Positions 20,835 to 31,597 of a stretch of 64,000 nucleotides of DNA are shown here, piece after piece. The notes under the pieces are model-generated. The model searched no databases. It had not been told where the DNA came from and saw only the letters and a program-made list of their open reading frames with translations. The DNA is taken from positions 3,990,001 to 4,054,000 of the forward strand of contig JAYKKM010000428.1 of the NCBI GenBank assembly GCA_035772405.1, written 5' to 3'. The stretch is from Chrysogorgia sp. JL179-B06 (Eukaryota; Cnidaria; Anthozoa; Scleralcyonacea; Chrysogorgiidae). Every line of letters begins with the position of its first letter. Within the stretch, counting starts at the first letter, position 1. A program made the translations under genes and the position numbers.

Positions 20835-20961
20835 TGCGAAAATCTATGGTGCCCTACAGCTCCGCGTAGGTGAAATGCTACCGAAACCTGCCTCAATCTA
20901 CATAAATTCCTACTGCCTGGTTTGTGATGGTAAAGTGGTAATTATCAGTACATAGCTGGTA
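20835..20961 (+). repeat. 130-bp direct repeat, copy 1 (copy 2 at 21857-21990)
   Basis: TGCGAAAATCTATGGTGCCC ... TCAGTACATAGCTGGTA. With copy 2 it brackets 0.9 kb of non-coding sequence. Confidence 0.8.
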
Positions 20962-21856
20962 AAATATATGTTAATAATAATAGATGCTAGTAAAAAAATA
21001 AATTAATAGATTAAAAATACGTTAGTACTGTAGATGCTAGATTAAAAATAAGTTAATAGATGCTAGTAAAAAATATATTTCTATATAGGCAATCCATATA
21101 GGTTTCTATAGAAATCCAATCCTATAGGCATTCTCCCTATAGATCTGTATGGTCAACTATATGTTTGAACTGCACATGAGTTACTGAGTTGGGATACAAG
21201 ATTTCCTATTTTATTCACTCAAATGAGGCACCAAAGACCAATTAAAGTACGGAAGGAATCTAATTGCTAGGCGACAGTTAAACTTTTTCACCTGTTTTAC
21301 ATAAACAGTTTACAATAATTTTGTCAAGATTGTGACAGGATCTTGTCAAGATTGTAGCAGGATCATGCCAAGATTGTAGAAAGATCTAGCCAAGCTTGAT
21401 TGAGAAGATTGTTCCAGATTTTGTCAAAGATATTGTAATTGGGGTTTAATTGCAGGTTTGACATATCGAACTTGATACATGAGTACGTGGTTTAAGAACT
21501 CCCATGAGTTATAAGGTTATGTAAATAAATATATAACGGACGCTCTGTTTCACAAATGCTCATGGTGAGTGAGAATTGAAAATGCTTGTCTAACGTGCAC
21601 GTATTATAATTTAATTGGAAATTAAACGGGACTTACCTTGGTAGTTTGAACAGGTTTGATTGACTCCTCGTTCCGGACTGATGACAAGGCATGTGTGTAC
21701 TGAATTTTCTATTGTTTACCCGAATGTGGGAGGCGAAGATGGCCCACAGCCGGAGGCGACGTTTCCGCAGCCGCTCGTCACCATTACTGGCGCTCTATTG
21801 CTAGCACAGGGGCGAAATTTGCCCTTTTTTCGTTGGGGTGTAGGGTAGAATTGCCC
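20962..21856. other. Non-coding interior between two direct repeats
   Basis: Holds degenerate repeats (TTAATAGATGCTAGTAAAAA, 20980-21085; AAGATTGT-type units at 21315-21400) and no recognisable ORF. The 62-codon ORF at 21660 has no motif. Confidence 0.5.
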
Positions 21857-21990
21857 TGCGAAAATCTATGGTGCCCTATAGCTCCATGTAGGTAAAATGC
21901 TACCGAAGGCTGAAGTCTGCCTCAATCTACATAAATTCCTACTGCCTGGTATGTGATGGCAAAGTGGCAATTAGCAGTACATAGCTAGTA
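21857..21990 (+). repeat. 130-bp direct repeat, copy 2
   Basis: Matches 20835-20961, with an extra short insertion (GGCTGAAGTC) near 21907. Confidence 0.8.
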
Positions 21991-22004
21991 CTAGAAATAC
22001 GAAT

Positions 22005-22402
22005 CCGCAATAATCCCCTCGCTCGCCTTTTCTATCACTAACCTGGCCCCCACCGCTGGTGCTATCGTCATGTTTCGCGCACAAATTGGTAAAACTTCAT
22101 GTTATATTAAAATAGACACCCTAATCCTAACCCTAATCCTAACCCCCGCCTTTAATTGATGCGCGAAACATAACGATATAACCCCACCCCTAGAATTTAT
22201 TTTCCCCATCCATGGTCCGCAGTGCCCAGACCGCGTCTGTCGATAACAAATCCTAAAAAGCCGGTTCGTCGTACGTAGATTTTGAACGTTATCTCGGTCA
22301 ATATTTACTCGATTTCAATTCTGAAAACAGTTTTGGAATTACCGAGTCTACATACATTACATACGTATCTATTATATTACGAGAACGTACATACCCTTCG
22401 TA
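22005..22402 (+). repeat. Long direct repeat, copy 2
   Basis: Same extent and orientation as 18471-18886. Confidence 0.85.
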
Positions 22403-23562
22403 ATGTACATACCCATCTCTGGTAATGTGTCCACGTTTACTTGAACTTATTGAACAACACGGCCTGCATCAAATGGTGAAACTAAGAACCAACTCGGAGT
22501 CAAAAGGGCACAAATAATATCTTAGATCTTGTTTTAACAAACAACATAAATATTGTTAGGAACGTTGAAATTGTTCCTGGTTGAAGTGACCATCAGACAT
22601 TGTGTCCTTCATTCTGAATTTGCAGTGTCAGAGGAAACGAAATGTTAAGCGGAAGGTTTTTATTAAGAAGAAGGCTGATTTCAATCGAATCAAAGAAGAA
22701 CTTCAAATATTTGCTCAAATTTTTAACACAACAACTATCGATAGCTCTATCGATGAGAAATGGGATATATTTGAACATAACATTAAGCGTATAATGGACT
22801 CCTGCATACCACATAAGTTCATAAGTTCACGTCATAATCTCCCTTGGTTCGATCGATTACTTGGACGGCAATCCAGATCAAATCATAAATTGTATAATAA
22901 AGCAAAAAGAACGGGAAATTCTTCCGACTGGACTAGAAAATTTAAGGAGGCCAGAAAGCGGTTTCATTCCAACTTGAAATCTGCTAGGAACAACTATATT
23001 AGTGACTTCCTCGGAGAAACGGTAAAAGAAAACCCTAAAAGATTTTGGACTTATATTAAAAAGATGAATAAAGATGATCTTGGAGTGGCGGATTTAAAAA
23101 TTGGAGACAAAATCATATCTGAAGGCAAAGATAAATCTGAAGCTCTAAATAAATACTTCTCGAGCGTATTCTGTGAGGAAGACTTTGCAATATTCAAGAT
23201 GTATAGGAAATGATCCAAAACCTGGTACCAGTACTTTAACCATCTCTACTTGTGGAGTGTTCAAACAACTAACCGAGTTAAAACCTAACAAAGCTTCTGG
23301 TCCAGATGAGATCCCGCCATGGTTTTTAAAAGAGTACGTAAGTAAAAAGAGTACGTCTTAACAACGATATTCCAGGATTCCATTGATAGTGGCACCGTTC
23401 CAAAGAGATGCAAAAATGCTAATGTTGTTGGTGTGTTTAAGAAGGGATCTAAATCGGATCCAGCAAACTATATTAGATCCATCTCCCTAACATGCATAGC
23501 AAGTAAAGTGTTGGAGCATATAGTGTTTAGTCATGTTATGAAACATTTTGACGAACATTGCA

Positions 23563-24114
23563 AGGTCCGAATTAGCGCTTCGCAAATCGCAAATTGCGAA
23601 GCGATTTTGAAAATTTCGAAAATCTGCGAAGTGATTTTTCTGAGAATTGCGAAGCTGATTTTAAGCAACCAAGTTCATCGTGGACGCGACGCAAGTGATG
23701 TAAACGTCAATTATAGGACTCAATGATGTTACGCTACGTTGTAAGACGTTACACTACGTTGTATTAAGACGTTACACTACGTTGTAAGACGTTACACTAC
23801 GTTGTAAGACGTTATGCTACATTGTAAGACGTTACACTACGTTGTAAGACGTTATGCTACGTTGTAAGACGTTACACTACGTTGTAAGACGTTACACTAC
23901 GTTGTAAGACGTTATGCTACGTTGTAATACGTTATGCTACATTGTAAGAGGTTACGCTTCGTTAAAAGGCGTTAAGCTACGCTGTATGACGTTACGCTTC
24001 GTTGTAAAACGTTACGCAACATTGTAAGACTCTACGCAACGTTTGGAGATGTTACGCTACATTGTGACACTAAAGAAAAATGCGAAACTGTTTTGGAGCG
24101 CTAATTCGGACCCT
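23563..24114. mobile_element. hAT-type MITE inside the LINE RT
   Basis: Perfect 16-bp TIRs GGTCCGAATTAGCGCT (23564-23579) and inverse (24097-24112). Flanks ACATTGCA / GCATTGTA agree at six of eight positions, as for an aged 8-bp hAT duplication. Excising it rejoins the LINE RT coding sequence. The left interior carries GCGAAGCGATTTT-type repeats. Confidence 0.75.
23725..24065 (+). repeat. 20-bp minisatellite ACGTTACACTACGTTGTAAG
   Basis: About 16-17 copies, the first ones near identical and the last five increasingly diverged (TTACGCTTCG, TTACGCAACA). It lies wholly inside the MITE. Confidence 0.95.
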
Positions 24115-25269
24115 GCATTGTATTCTTTCTGACCCTGCAGAGCACGGATTTAGAGCAAAACGATCAATTGTCACACAACTCATCGTTACAGTTCATGAAA
24201 TTGAAAATGCTATTAATTGTAATAGTGTGGTGCATGCAGTTGTATTGGATTTTGCAAAAGCTTTCGATAAAGTGCCATAAGAGGTCAATTTCTCACGTGG
24301 TTTGAGTCATTTCTTACAGGTCGTCAACAATCGGTAGTTTGTGATGGGAAAACTTCTGAACCAACACTAGTTGCTTCTGGAGTTCCCCAAGGAACGGTCC
24401 TGGGTCCGTTATTATTTCTAACTTATATAAACGATTTGTCTGACGATCTGAGCTGCTCAGTCCGCTTGGATGCTGATTATGATAAGTTGCAAGACGACCT
24501 CTGTAAACTTGAACAATGGCTGCATAAGTAGCAAATGAAGATTAATCCTGCGAAATGTAAGACCTTATGTATTACGCCCAAAAAAGATCCTGCACAAAAA
24601 GGTACAAATTTGACGGAATCTCTTTAGAACAGGCTGATTCAATTTTTTATTTGGGAATTTTATTGAACAATAATTTGAAATGGTCACAACATGTCTCTTC
24701 CATCGCGGTAAATTGTCACTTGGAATGATTAGACGAAATTTTTGGAACTGTCCTCAACACGTGAGAGAAACGTTATATTCAACTATTGTGAGACCAAAAC
24801 TGGAGCATGCGAGTCCGGTCTGGGACCCGTATCGCAAGAAAGATATTCACTTGTTAGAAAGGATACAGCGAAAAGGAGCCCGCTTCTGCTTACAAAATTA
24901 CATACAATTAGCCAGTGTGTCTGGCATGGTGGATGAACTCGGATGGAAATCGTTGGAGCAGAGAAGAAGAGAAACTATATTGTTGATAATGTACAAACTT
25001 ACTCATGGTCTTATTGACATTGATACGTCTGAGTATCTTATAGCCCACCCTGAAACCAGAACTCGCCATAGTCATTCTTTTAAATTTCAGATCCCTAAAG
25101 TTACAAAAAACATTTTTAAATAATCATATTTTCCTAGAACAATTAAAGAATGGAACTTATTGCCCGAAGACATTGTATCGTCAAGTAGCCTTGACATTTT
25201 CATGCAATAGTTGGTGTGATATCGAGAGATTTTACCGACTTAATAAATGGGGAAAAAATGTAGATGTAG

Positions 25270-25432
25270 ATGTGAAATCGTATTTATTAATAACTTTTAG
25301 CTAAACCTAGAGTAATGTAATTTTAAAGAACGAAGCATGAAATCTATTATGACAATTTTCAACAATTTGACACGGTTTAATGACCATTTATTAAATAGTA
25401 AACGTTACTGGTAAATAAATCTGTTTCTACAG
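25270..25432 (+). repeat. Dispersed repeat, copy 2 of 19348-19498
   Basis: Starts at the LINE 3' end and aligns with 19348-19498. In copy 1 the MITE begins where this copy continues as AGTGCCAGTCAGAAG. Confidence 0.75.
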
Positions 25433-25445
25433 TGCCAGTCAGAAG

Positions 25446-25545
25446 TAACATAACACTGCGGTTGCGGTGAGGTAGCGGTGGAGATGCGGTGGAGATGCGG
25501 TGAGGTAGCGGGGTGAGGTAGCGGTGAGGTAGCGGTTAGATTGCG
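25446..25545 (+). repeat. GCGGTGAGGTA-type short tandem repeat
   Basis: GCGGTGAGGTA and GCGGTGGAGAT units alternate about eight times, then diverge. Confidence 0.8.
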
Positions 25546-25943
25546 GTCTACACATCTAACCGCAACGGTCGACTAAACGTTCATCCGACCAAAAGCCGGC
25601 AGCAGAAAGACATGACGCGGACGTCAATTAGTTCAAAACAAAGGAAATTATTAACTAGTAATCATTGGAGTAGTTTTGAAGTCATTCTTATTAGTCTCTT
25701 TATTCTGCATACGATGTATAACGATTTCGTGGTTGAACTCCTAACAACGACGACGACGTTGGTACAAATGCACAAAGCCTGTTATGTTGGAATTTCTCAA
25801 ATAACGTCAAAGGTGCCGTCCAGTCCGTTCTGCGCATGTCCACGTTTCTGTTTACATCGTTTGTTTACATTGCATTATATAAACATTGAACATGAAGTAT
25901 TGCGGATTTTTTCACACGCTTGAGCTTTTCCGCCGAAAAAGCG
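25546..25943. other. No recognisable gene
   Basis: An ORF of 103 codons (25612-25923) has no motif or composition that suggests a protein. Confidence 0.45.
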
Positions 25944-27407
25944 TGTTATAACACAGGCTTCCCAAGCTTGCGACACATTTATTATTATTGACTCTTTATT
26001 TACGATCTATTTATTATTAATATTAACATTTATTTATTTATTATTAACATTTATTTTTGATATTTGACTCTTTATTTACGATCTATTTTAATGGACTTGC
26101 AACGGGAATTCATTCGATTTCGTAAAATCTCTGTAATTTAGTGTGAAATCTAGCGCAGTTGAGGCATTTACGGCGATCGATTATTATGATATTTGAGTAC
26201 TTTATGTACGATCTATTTTAATGGACTTGCAACGGGAATCATTCGATTTCGTTAAAATGCTAGAATATTGCCATAAATTAAGAAATAAGTTCACTTTATT
26301 TCTTATGAAGTCGTAGTTGTCGTTTCTGTGTAATTTGGTGTGAAATCTGGCGCAATTGAGGCATTGACAGCGAGTTCGGTATCTGGCCATGTTGTTCCTC
26401 ACTATAAAATAGGGAAGGCAGGAGACTGCCGCTCACGAAGCCCACGTATCGACTCCACAAATCGTTCTCTAGGAGCCGCTTTACGCGCCCAATCGCGAAG
26501 AAAACAACAAATCAATAAAGTACAGTAAATTTCCAATCAGATACTTTGTCCTCAGCAATCGATACAAAGATTTAGTAAGATAAAATTCCAATATAATTCA
26601 GTTGTTTGACGATCTGCCATCCGTGACCACAGGAACTGCAATACGGTCGTTGAACCCTCGCGAGTTCAAATATCAAGCTCAATTTTGATTGGTCAATTCG
26701 GACGCTGTCATCCGAATTGACCAATGAGAATTGAGCTTGATATTTGAACTCGCGAGGGTTCAACGACCGTATTGCAGTTCCTGTGGTCACGGATGGCAGA
26801 TCGTCAAACAACTGAATTATATTGGAATTTTATCTTACTAAATCTTTGTATCGATTGCTGAGGACAAAGTATCTGATTGGAAATTTACTGTACTTTATTG
26901 ATTTGTTGTTTTCTTCGCGATTGGGCGCGTAAAGCGGCTCCTAGAGAACGATTTGTGGAGTCGATACGTGGGCTTCGTGAGCGGCAGTCTCCTGCCTTCC
27001 CTATTTTATAGTGAGGAACAACATGGCCAGATACCGAACTCGCTGTCAATGCCTCAATTGCGCCAGATTTCACACCAAATTACACAGAAACGACAACTAC
27101 GACTTCATAAGAAATAAAGTGAACTTTATTTCTTAATTTATGGCAATATTCTAGCATTTTAACGAAATCGAATGATTCCCGTTGCAAGTCCATTAAAATA
27201 GATCGTACATAAAGTACTCAAATATCATAATAATAAAAGTGCCGCAACCGATCGCTGTAAATGCCTCAACTGCGCCAGATTTCACACTAAATTACACAGA
27301 TTTAACGAAGTCGAATGAATTCCCGTTCTAAGTCCATTAAAATACATCGTAAATAAAGAGTCAATAATAATAAATGTGTCGCAAGCTTGGGAAGCCTGTG
27401 GTTATAA
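25944..27407. mobile_element. Near-perfect 1.46-kb palindrome (fold-back element)
   Basis: The left arm (25944-about 26700) and right arm (about 26712-27407) are near-identical inverted copies. The same 62-codon ORF is read at 26340-26528 on plus and 26885-27073 on minus with no amino-acid difference. The centre is a short spacer between ATTGGTCAATTCGGA and its inverse near 26706. Outer ends share CACAGGCTTCCCAAGCTTGC / inverse. The arms differ mainly by an AT-rich insertion near 26000-26090. The mirrored ORF has no recognised domain and may not be expressed. Confidence 0.85.
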
Positions 27408-27439
27408 GAAGGTTGTCTTGAAAACACGGAGTCCCGGAG

Positions 27440-27850
27440 TGCGGAGTGTTGAAAGTGCGGAGTGTTGAAAGTGCGGAGTGTTGAAAGTGCGGAGTGTTGA
27501 AAGTGCGGAGTGTTGAAAGTGCGGAGTGTTGAAAGTGCGGAGTGTTGAAAGTGCGGAGTGTTGAAAGTGCGGAGTGTTGAAAGTGCGGAGTGTTGAAAGT
27601 GCGGCGTGTTGAAAGTGCGGAGTGTTGAAAGTGCGGTGTGTTGAAAGTGTGCGGAGTGTTGAAAGTGCGGAGTGTTGAAAGTGCGGAGTGTTGAAAGTGC
27701 GGAGTGTTGAAAGTGCGGAGTGTTGAAAGTGCGGAGTGTTGAAAGTGCGGAGTGTTGAAAGTGCGGAGTGTTGAAAGTGCGGAGTGTTGAAAGTGCGGAG
27801 TGTTGAAAGTGCGGAGTGTTGAAAATGCGGAGTGTTGAAAGTGCGGAGTG
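27440..27850 (+). repeat. 16-bp minisatellite GTGCGGAGTGTTGAAA, about 26 copies
   Basis: Very homogeneous; rare variants are GTGCGGCGTG, GTGCGGTGTG and one copy with an extra GT. This array lies in the left arm of the fold-back element. Confidence 0.95.
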
Positions 27851-28417
27851 GTCTCTTTTTCGACTTTTTAAGGCAGTTGAATCGACATGAGAAAATATTG
27901 CGTGAAGTTCACAGACAAACTAAAATCCGTGTTATTACTTAATATTATAGAAACAAGGCCGCTAAATTTTACACGACATCTTGCACGTATTGCCTAAGAG
28001 TTTGTCAACAACCAGGATTAGACTTGCTCCATGCAAGTCTGCCGGATTGCTTCGAGACGGGTTTGTTCTGAGACGGTTTATTTCGAGATGGTTTGTTTCG
28101 AGAATTGTTTGATTCATAACAAGACAACTCGGGCTACTTAATTTTGGGCTGACAGCTCTCGCGTATGCAACCTATTAACTCTTTCCCTACGGCTGAAAAA
28201 CATCAAAAATTGAACGACCACGTTGTTCTATTGATATCTCTTGAAATAACCATAACTGTTGCGAAAGGTATACATTTTCTGGAAGCCCAATAAACCGGCT
28301 TTTACTTGTTCTTTTAAATTTCCCGAACAAAACACATTATGTTAATATAAATTAGCATTAATTATCATAAATCAGGTTGAAAAATTTACATTTTTCCAGA
28401 AAAGGCCATCTTGCACG

Positions 28418-28628
28418 CCCGCATAGCATCTTGAAAACTCAAAATGCCACCAATCGCAGAGTTGTTTATGAAATCAAATCAAACTTGGCGTGTGCGTGGA
28501 TTTCATGTTCCTGGCGCTTGTTGAATTTCAATTTTTAATCTTGCGTTACCGTGTGCCGTGTTTTTCGATTGACGACTTTGCGGGTCATCAGCGACCCATT
28601 TTAACTGCGCCCGTAGGGAAAGAGTTAA
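28418..28628 (+). repeat. Dispersed repeat shared with 58903-59130 (inverse)
   Basis: Blocks AAAATGCCACCAATCGCAGA, GAGTTGTTTATGAAATCAAA and CGTGTTTTTCGATTGACGA match the reverse complement of 58903-59130, where the repeat abuts a RecQ helicase fragment. Confidence 0.75.
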
Positions 28629-28966
28629 AGTGCAATTGTGATTTTGTGATGCCACGAATGTTTATACCACAATCAAGTGTAAACGTTGTCGATCTTGGCC
28701 TGTCTGAAGTTCTATATATCTCAAAAACGCTGTTTGTTATTCGCGGAGGGTTGCGAGATTCGCACTTTCCCAGATTTGAAGGATTACCATATAGGATAGT
28801 AGAATACCATCCACCTGGCTTATGGCATTTTGCGAAACGAAACAACAATTTGCCTTACGAGTTTACCCCGCCTAACCCCGAGTTATCAAACCCTACCTAC
28901 CCCCCCCCCCCCCCGCCTAACTATTTCGTTTCGCAAAATACCATAAGCCCATCCATCATGGGGTAA
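28490..28966 (+). other. 158-codon ORF, probably not a gene
   Basis: Overlaps the dispersed repeat, then a poly-C run giving seven prolines, then one arm of a small inverted repeat. No domain is recognisable. Listed so that it is not mistaken for a gene. Confidence 0.3.
28817..28949. mobile_element. Small inverted-repeat (MITE-like) element with poly-C core
   Basis: GGCTTATGGCATTTTGCGAA (28817 onward) and its inverse (28924-28949) pair over 26 bp with one mismatch. The core holds about 16 consecutive C (about 28900-28915). Confidence 0.65.
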
Positions 28967-29225
28967 CAGATGCGGTATTCGAAATGCTATACAGCACTTA
29001 AAATAACTAGCATCCAATAAGCCTTTCTCGCTTCTTCAGCGCAAACGCCGCAAAAATTAGTTGTAACGAAAGGAGACACATTATCTACACTGACTACACA
29101 TACACTACGCGTTTTATTCCAGATATACTGCCAATGAAAAATAAGGAACAGTATTTCCTGACGAAACAAACGAAGAACGACAAAAAACTATAGTTTGCTT
29201 TAAACTATCGCCTATGTTGTGTTTC

Positions 29226-29545
29226 AAACGTCAAGGTTTTGCGAAAAATTGAATAATACTTCTAGCGCTTTTAATCATTAATGTTCCCACGGTGCATTAC
29301 ATTTCACCGTGAGATCAGTACAATCTGATTGGTTAAAACGAGATAACCCAAACGTCACGTTTCAATGTGCGGTGTGAAAAGCCTGGGTACGAGGTTGGCG
29401 TTGCATTTGCACGCAAATGGTTTCGGCTCCGTTTCTGGGTTTTTTGTGTCGCGATATCGCAATTCTTGAGCAAGAACATAATAGCCTTGCAAGCTGTCTG
29501 GAGCGTCGCTCGAGTTATTCAATTTTTCGCAAAACCTTGACGTTT
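29226..29545. mobile_element. 320-bp MITE with 31-bp perfect TIRs
   Basis: AAACGTCAAGGTTTTGCGAA continuing to 29256 is exactly inverted at 29515-29545. Non-coding interior. It sits between the inner arms of the fold-back element, so it inserted later. Confidence 0.8.
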
Positions 29546-30387
29546 ACACTGTTCTTCCAAGCAAAGGTGTAGGAACGGATTTAAAGTGTGAAGTCGACTA
29601 GCAGTTAACCAGTGACCGCATTTTGGGGGGAAATTTTGAAATCTAGAAGCTCTGAGAGACAATTTGCAGCAATTTGAGATTTTTGCGCCTAGTACTGACA
29701 GAAGGGTCTGGGAACCAATATAACACTCGGTAGGGGTTGACGGCTAACACGTCGGGCATTTCAGGCTACACCCGTTTGTAAAATCTCGTGTAGACGAAGC
29801 ACGTAGGTTGATTACCTTAAGTAGCTTCTCTCTTAGCCTCTATAGTCGTACTAATACAATTGGAAAAAGAACATTATTAAAATTTAGCAACGCTTGTCCT
29901 GATTTCTGGGGGGAGCTCTGCCCCCATTTAAAATTTGGGGGCCTGAAAGCCCCCCGCTTCCTACGCCTATGCTTCCACGTTTGAAGCAAACTATAATTTT
30001 TTATCGTTCTTCGTTTCGTCAGGGAAAATCCAGGAAGAGAGCTAACGTACATTAAGAGATAACGAAACGCGTAGTGTAGTGTGTAGTCAGTGTAGATAAT
30101 GTGTCTCCTTTCGTTATAACTTTGCGGCGTTTGCGCTGAAGAAACGAGAAAGGCTTAAGCCCAATTTACACTACGCTAGCGTTAACCGGTCCTGGTTGTT
30201 GACAAACTCTTACGAGGCAATACGTGCAAGATATCATGCAAAATTTAGCGGCCTTGTTTCCGATAATATTAACTATTAAGTAATAACGCGGATTTTAGTT
30301 TGTCTGTGAACTTCACGCAATATTTTCTCATTTCGATTCAACTTCGTGGCAAGTACTGCCTTAAAAAGACGAAAAAGAGACCACTGC

Positions 30388-30490
30388 GCACTTTCAACAC
30401 TCCGCATTTTCAACACTCCGCACTTTCAACACTCCGCGTTTTCAACACTCCGCACTTTCAACACTCCGCACTTTAAACACTCCGCACTCC
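30388..30490 (-). repeat. 16-bp minisatellite, right arm, about 6 copies
   Basis: TTTCAACACTCCGCAC units, the inverse of the 27440-27850 array but much shorter and more varied. Confidence 0.9.
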
Positions 30491-30510
30491 GTACTCCGCA
30501 CTCCGGGACT

Positions 30511-30906
30511 TCCTAAATGTTGATAATATACCAAACTACCACTCGTGTCTTCGCCACCTTACGAATACTCGCTTTCGAACTGTCGTAAATCCTGGACTGC
30601 ACCTGAAACAGTCTTACCAAATAACTATTATTGCGTGAAAGCATTTTAGGAGAAGAAAATTTAACGGGCATCTTGATACGATTTACGATTATACTGTTGT
30701 GTTTCCAGCCGTTTATTGACCCAACGGCATGTTTTGCTATCATGATATATTTTATTATATCCCGTTTCAAACGTCGAACTTATCACGTGCGGAGTCATGT
30801 TGATCGCAAGGACTGACCTTTATACCCGTCTGGGGTTTCTTTGAGTTGTTGACAGCTGAAAAACAGACCATTTCCGGACCCCTGCCAATTCACGAGGCAT
30901 TTTTGC
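30511..30906. other. No recognisable gene
   Basis: Unique-looking sequence between two fold-back elements. ORFs of 60-85 codons without motifs. Confidence 0.5.
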
Positions 30907-30993
30907 TTAAAGTGCATATAAGCCCTACAGGGTTTTTAGTTATTGGTGTAGACCACGAAAAATGACTTAATAAAGTATGTTATAGTTTTTGAT

Positions 30994-31560
30994 TTGGTCC
31001 TTTCGTTTCCGAGATATTGCTCTTCAAACATAGCCATTTGGCGTTGTTTGCATAAAAAAGCCGCGCGTGAGAGAGTCCTGGTACTCGGGGACGGATTAGA
31101 TTTCACAAACAAGGAATGCATAGCGTTTTGGACAACAACAAGTTCAAAAGATCATATATCAAGTGAAATCACCGCGATATCACGCTTAAATTCAGACTCA
31201 AATGAGTATGAAAGCCCATTGTCTAGTTCAGATGATATAATCGAGGAAGAAACTGAGCTATCGGCGAAATATGAGGACGAGTCTGATGACTGTTTCATGG
31301 ACGCCTACGCTGATGAGCCGTTGGCTGACGAAGAATGGCTTGCCGCGTATGAAAGAAGAAGGGAGGAGGACAAAAAACACTTGGAACAACTTACTCGAAG
31401 GTGGAATGGTGCTGAATCCGTCAAATATTGTTACGTTCATTGCGCCATATTTGTCATATCTTTCATCAATTTATTTTATGTACAGTATGGTACGGGTTTA
31501 TTGGTTTATTGTATAGCCTATAGTATAGGTGCAAGTGTGGGAACTGTAATGTCGTTGTAA
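30994..31560 (+). CDS. 188-codon acidic ORF in the left arm, unrecognised transposon-associated protein
   Basis: The ORF starts MVLSFPRYCSSNIAIW. Residues about 70-115 are strongly acidic (DDIIEEETELSAKYEDESDD), followed by DEEWLAAYERRREEDKKHLE and RRWNGAESVK. The C-terminus is hydrophobic and could span a membrane twice, but may be read-through into non-coding sequence. The block E-W-L-A-x-Y-E-R...G-x-E-S/D-V resembles, from memory, the N-terminal flank of cnidarian multicopy proteins with a P2RX7 C-terminal-like zinc domain; that domain itself is absent here. A decayed mirror copy lies on the minus strand at about 32870-33440. Function unknown. Confidence 0.35.
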   Translation: MVLSFPRYCSSNIAIWRCLHKKAARERVLVLGDGLDFTNKECIAFWTTTSSKDHISSEITAISRLNSDSNEYESPLSSSDDIIEEETELSAKYEDESDDCFMDAYADEPLADEEWLAAYERRREEDKKHLEQLTRRWNGAESVKYCYVHCAIFVISFINLFYVQYGTGLLVYCIAYSIGASVGTVMSL

Positions 31561-31597
31561 CTGTAAAACCCTAGGGAAATGTTCGACTGTTTCGTGC

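Larger units (their letters stand above)
22428..25270 (+). pseudogene. CR1-like LINE, EN end through RT to 3' end, split by a MITE
   Basis: 22428-22580 gives the end of EN (NNILDLVLTNNINIVRNVEI). 22602-23213 is an open 203-codon linker (HNLPWFDRLL, FWTYIKKMNKDDLG). RT fingers: LTELKPNKASGPDEIPPWFL (about 23270-23335) and FKKGSKSDPANYI. The RT is interrupted at 23562 and resumes at 24115 with HGFRAKRSIVTQL and VVLDFAKAFDKVP (motif A), then GVPQGTVLGPLLFLTYINDL (motif B). The motif C region reads VRLDADYDK, lacking a normal F/YADD, so catalysis is lost. The C-terminal ORF 24680-25123 (RPKLEHASPVWDPY, LLERIQRKGARF) is intact. The 3' end is near 25270 in GTAGATGTAGATG. Confidence 0.85.
27430..30510. 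mobile_element. Fold-back element with minisatellite arms
   Basis: Ends AGTCCCGGAGTGCGGAGT / inverse ACTCCGCACTCCGGGACT. Each arm begins with a 16-bp tandem array, then unique arm sequence (GTCTCTTTTTCGACTTTTTA on the left, 27850-28030; inverse on the right, 30190-30380). Inner inverted arms are 29019-29216 and 29984-30160. Tandem repeats inside long terminal inverted repeats recall Foldback-type elements. No transposase was found. Confidence 0.8.

Noticed and set aside
27440..27850. CRISPR-like array
   Set aside because: 16-bp units follow one another directly with no spacers; a minisatellite.
30994..31560. Host membrane protein
   Set aside because: The ORF lies wholly in an arm of an inverted-repeat element with a mirrored copy; the hydrophobic end may be non-coding read-through.
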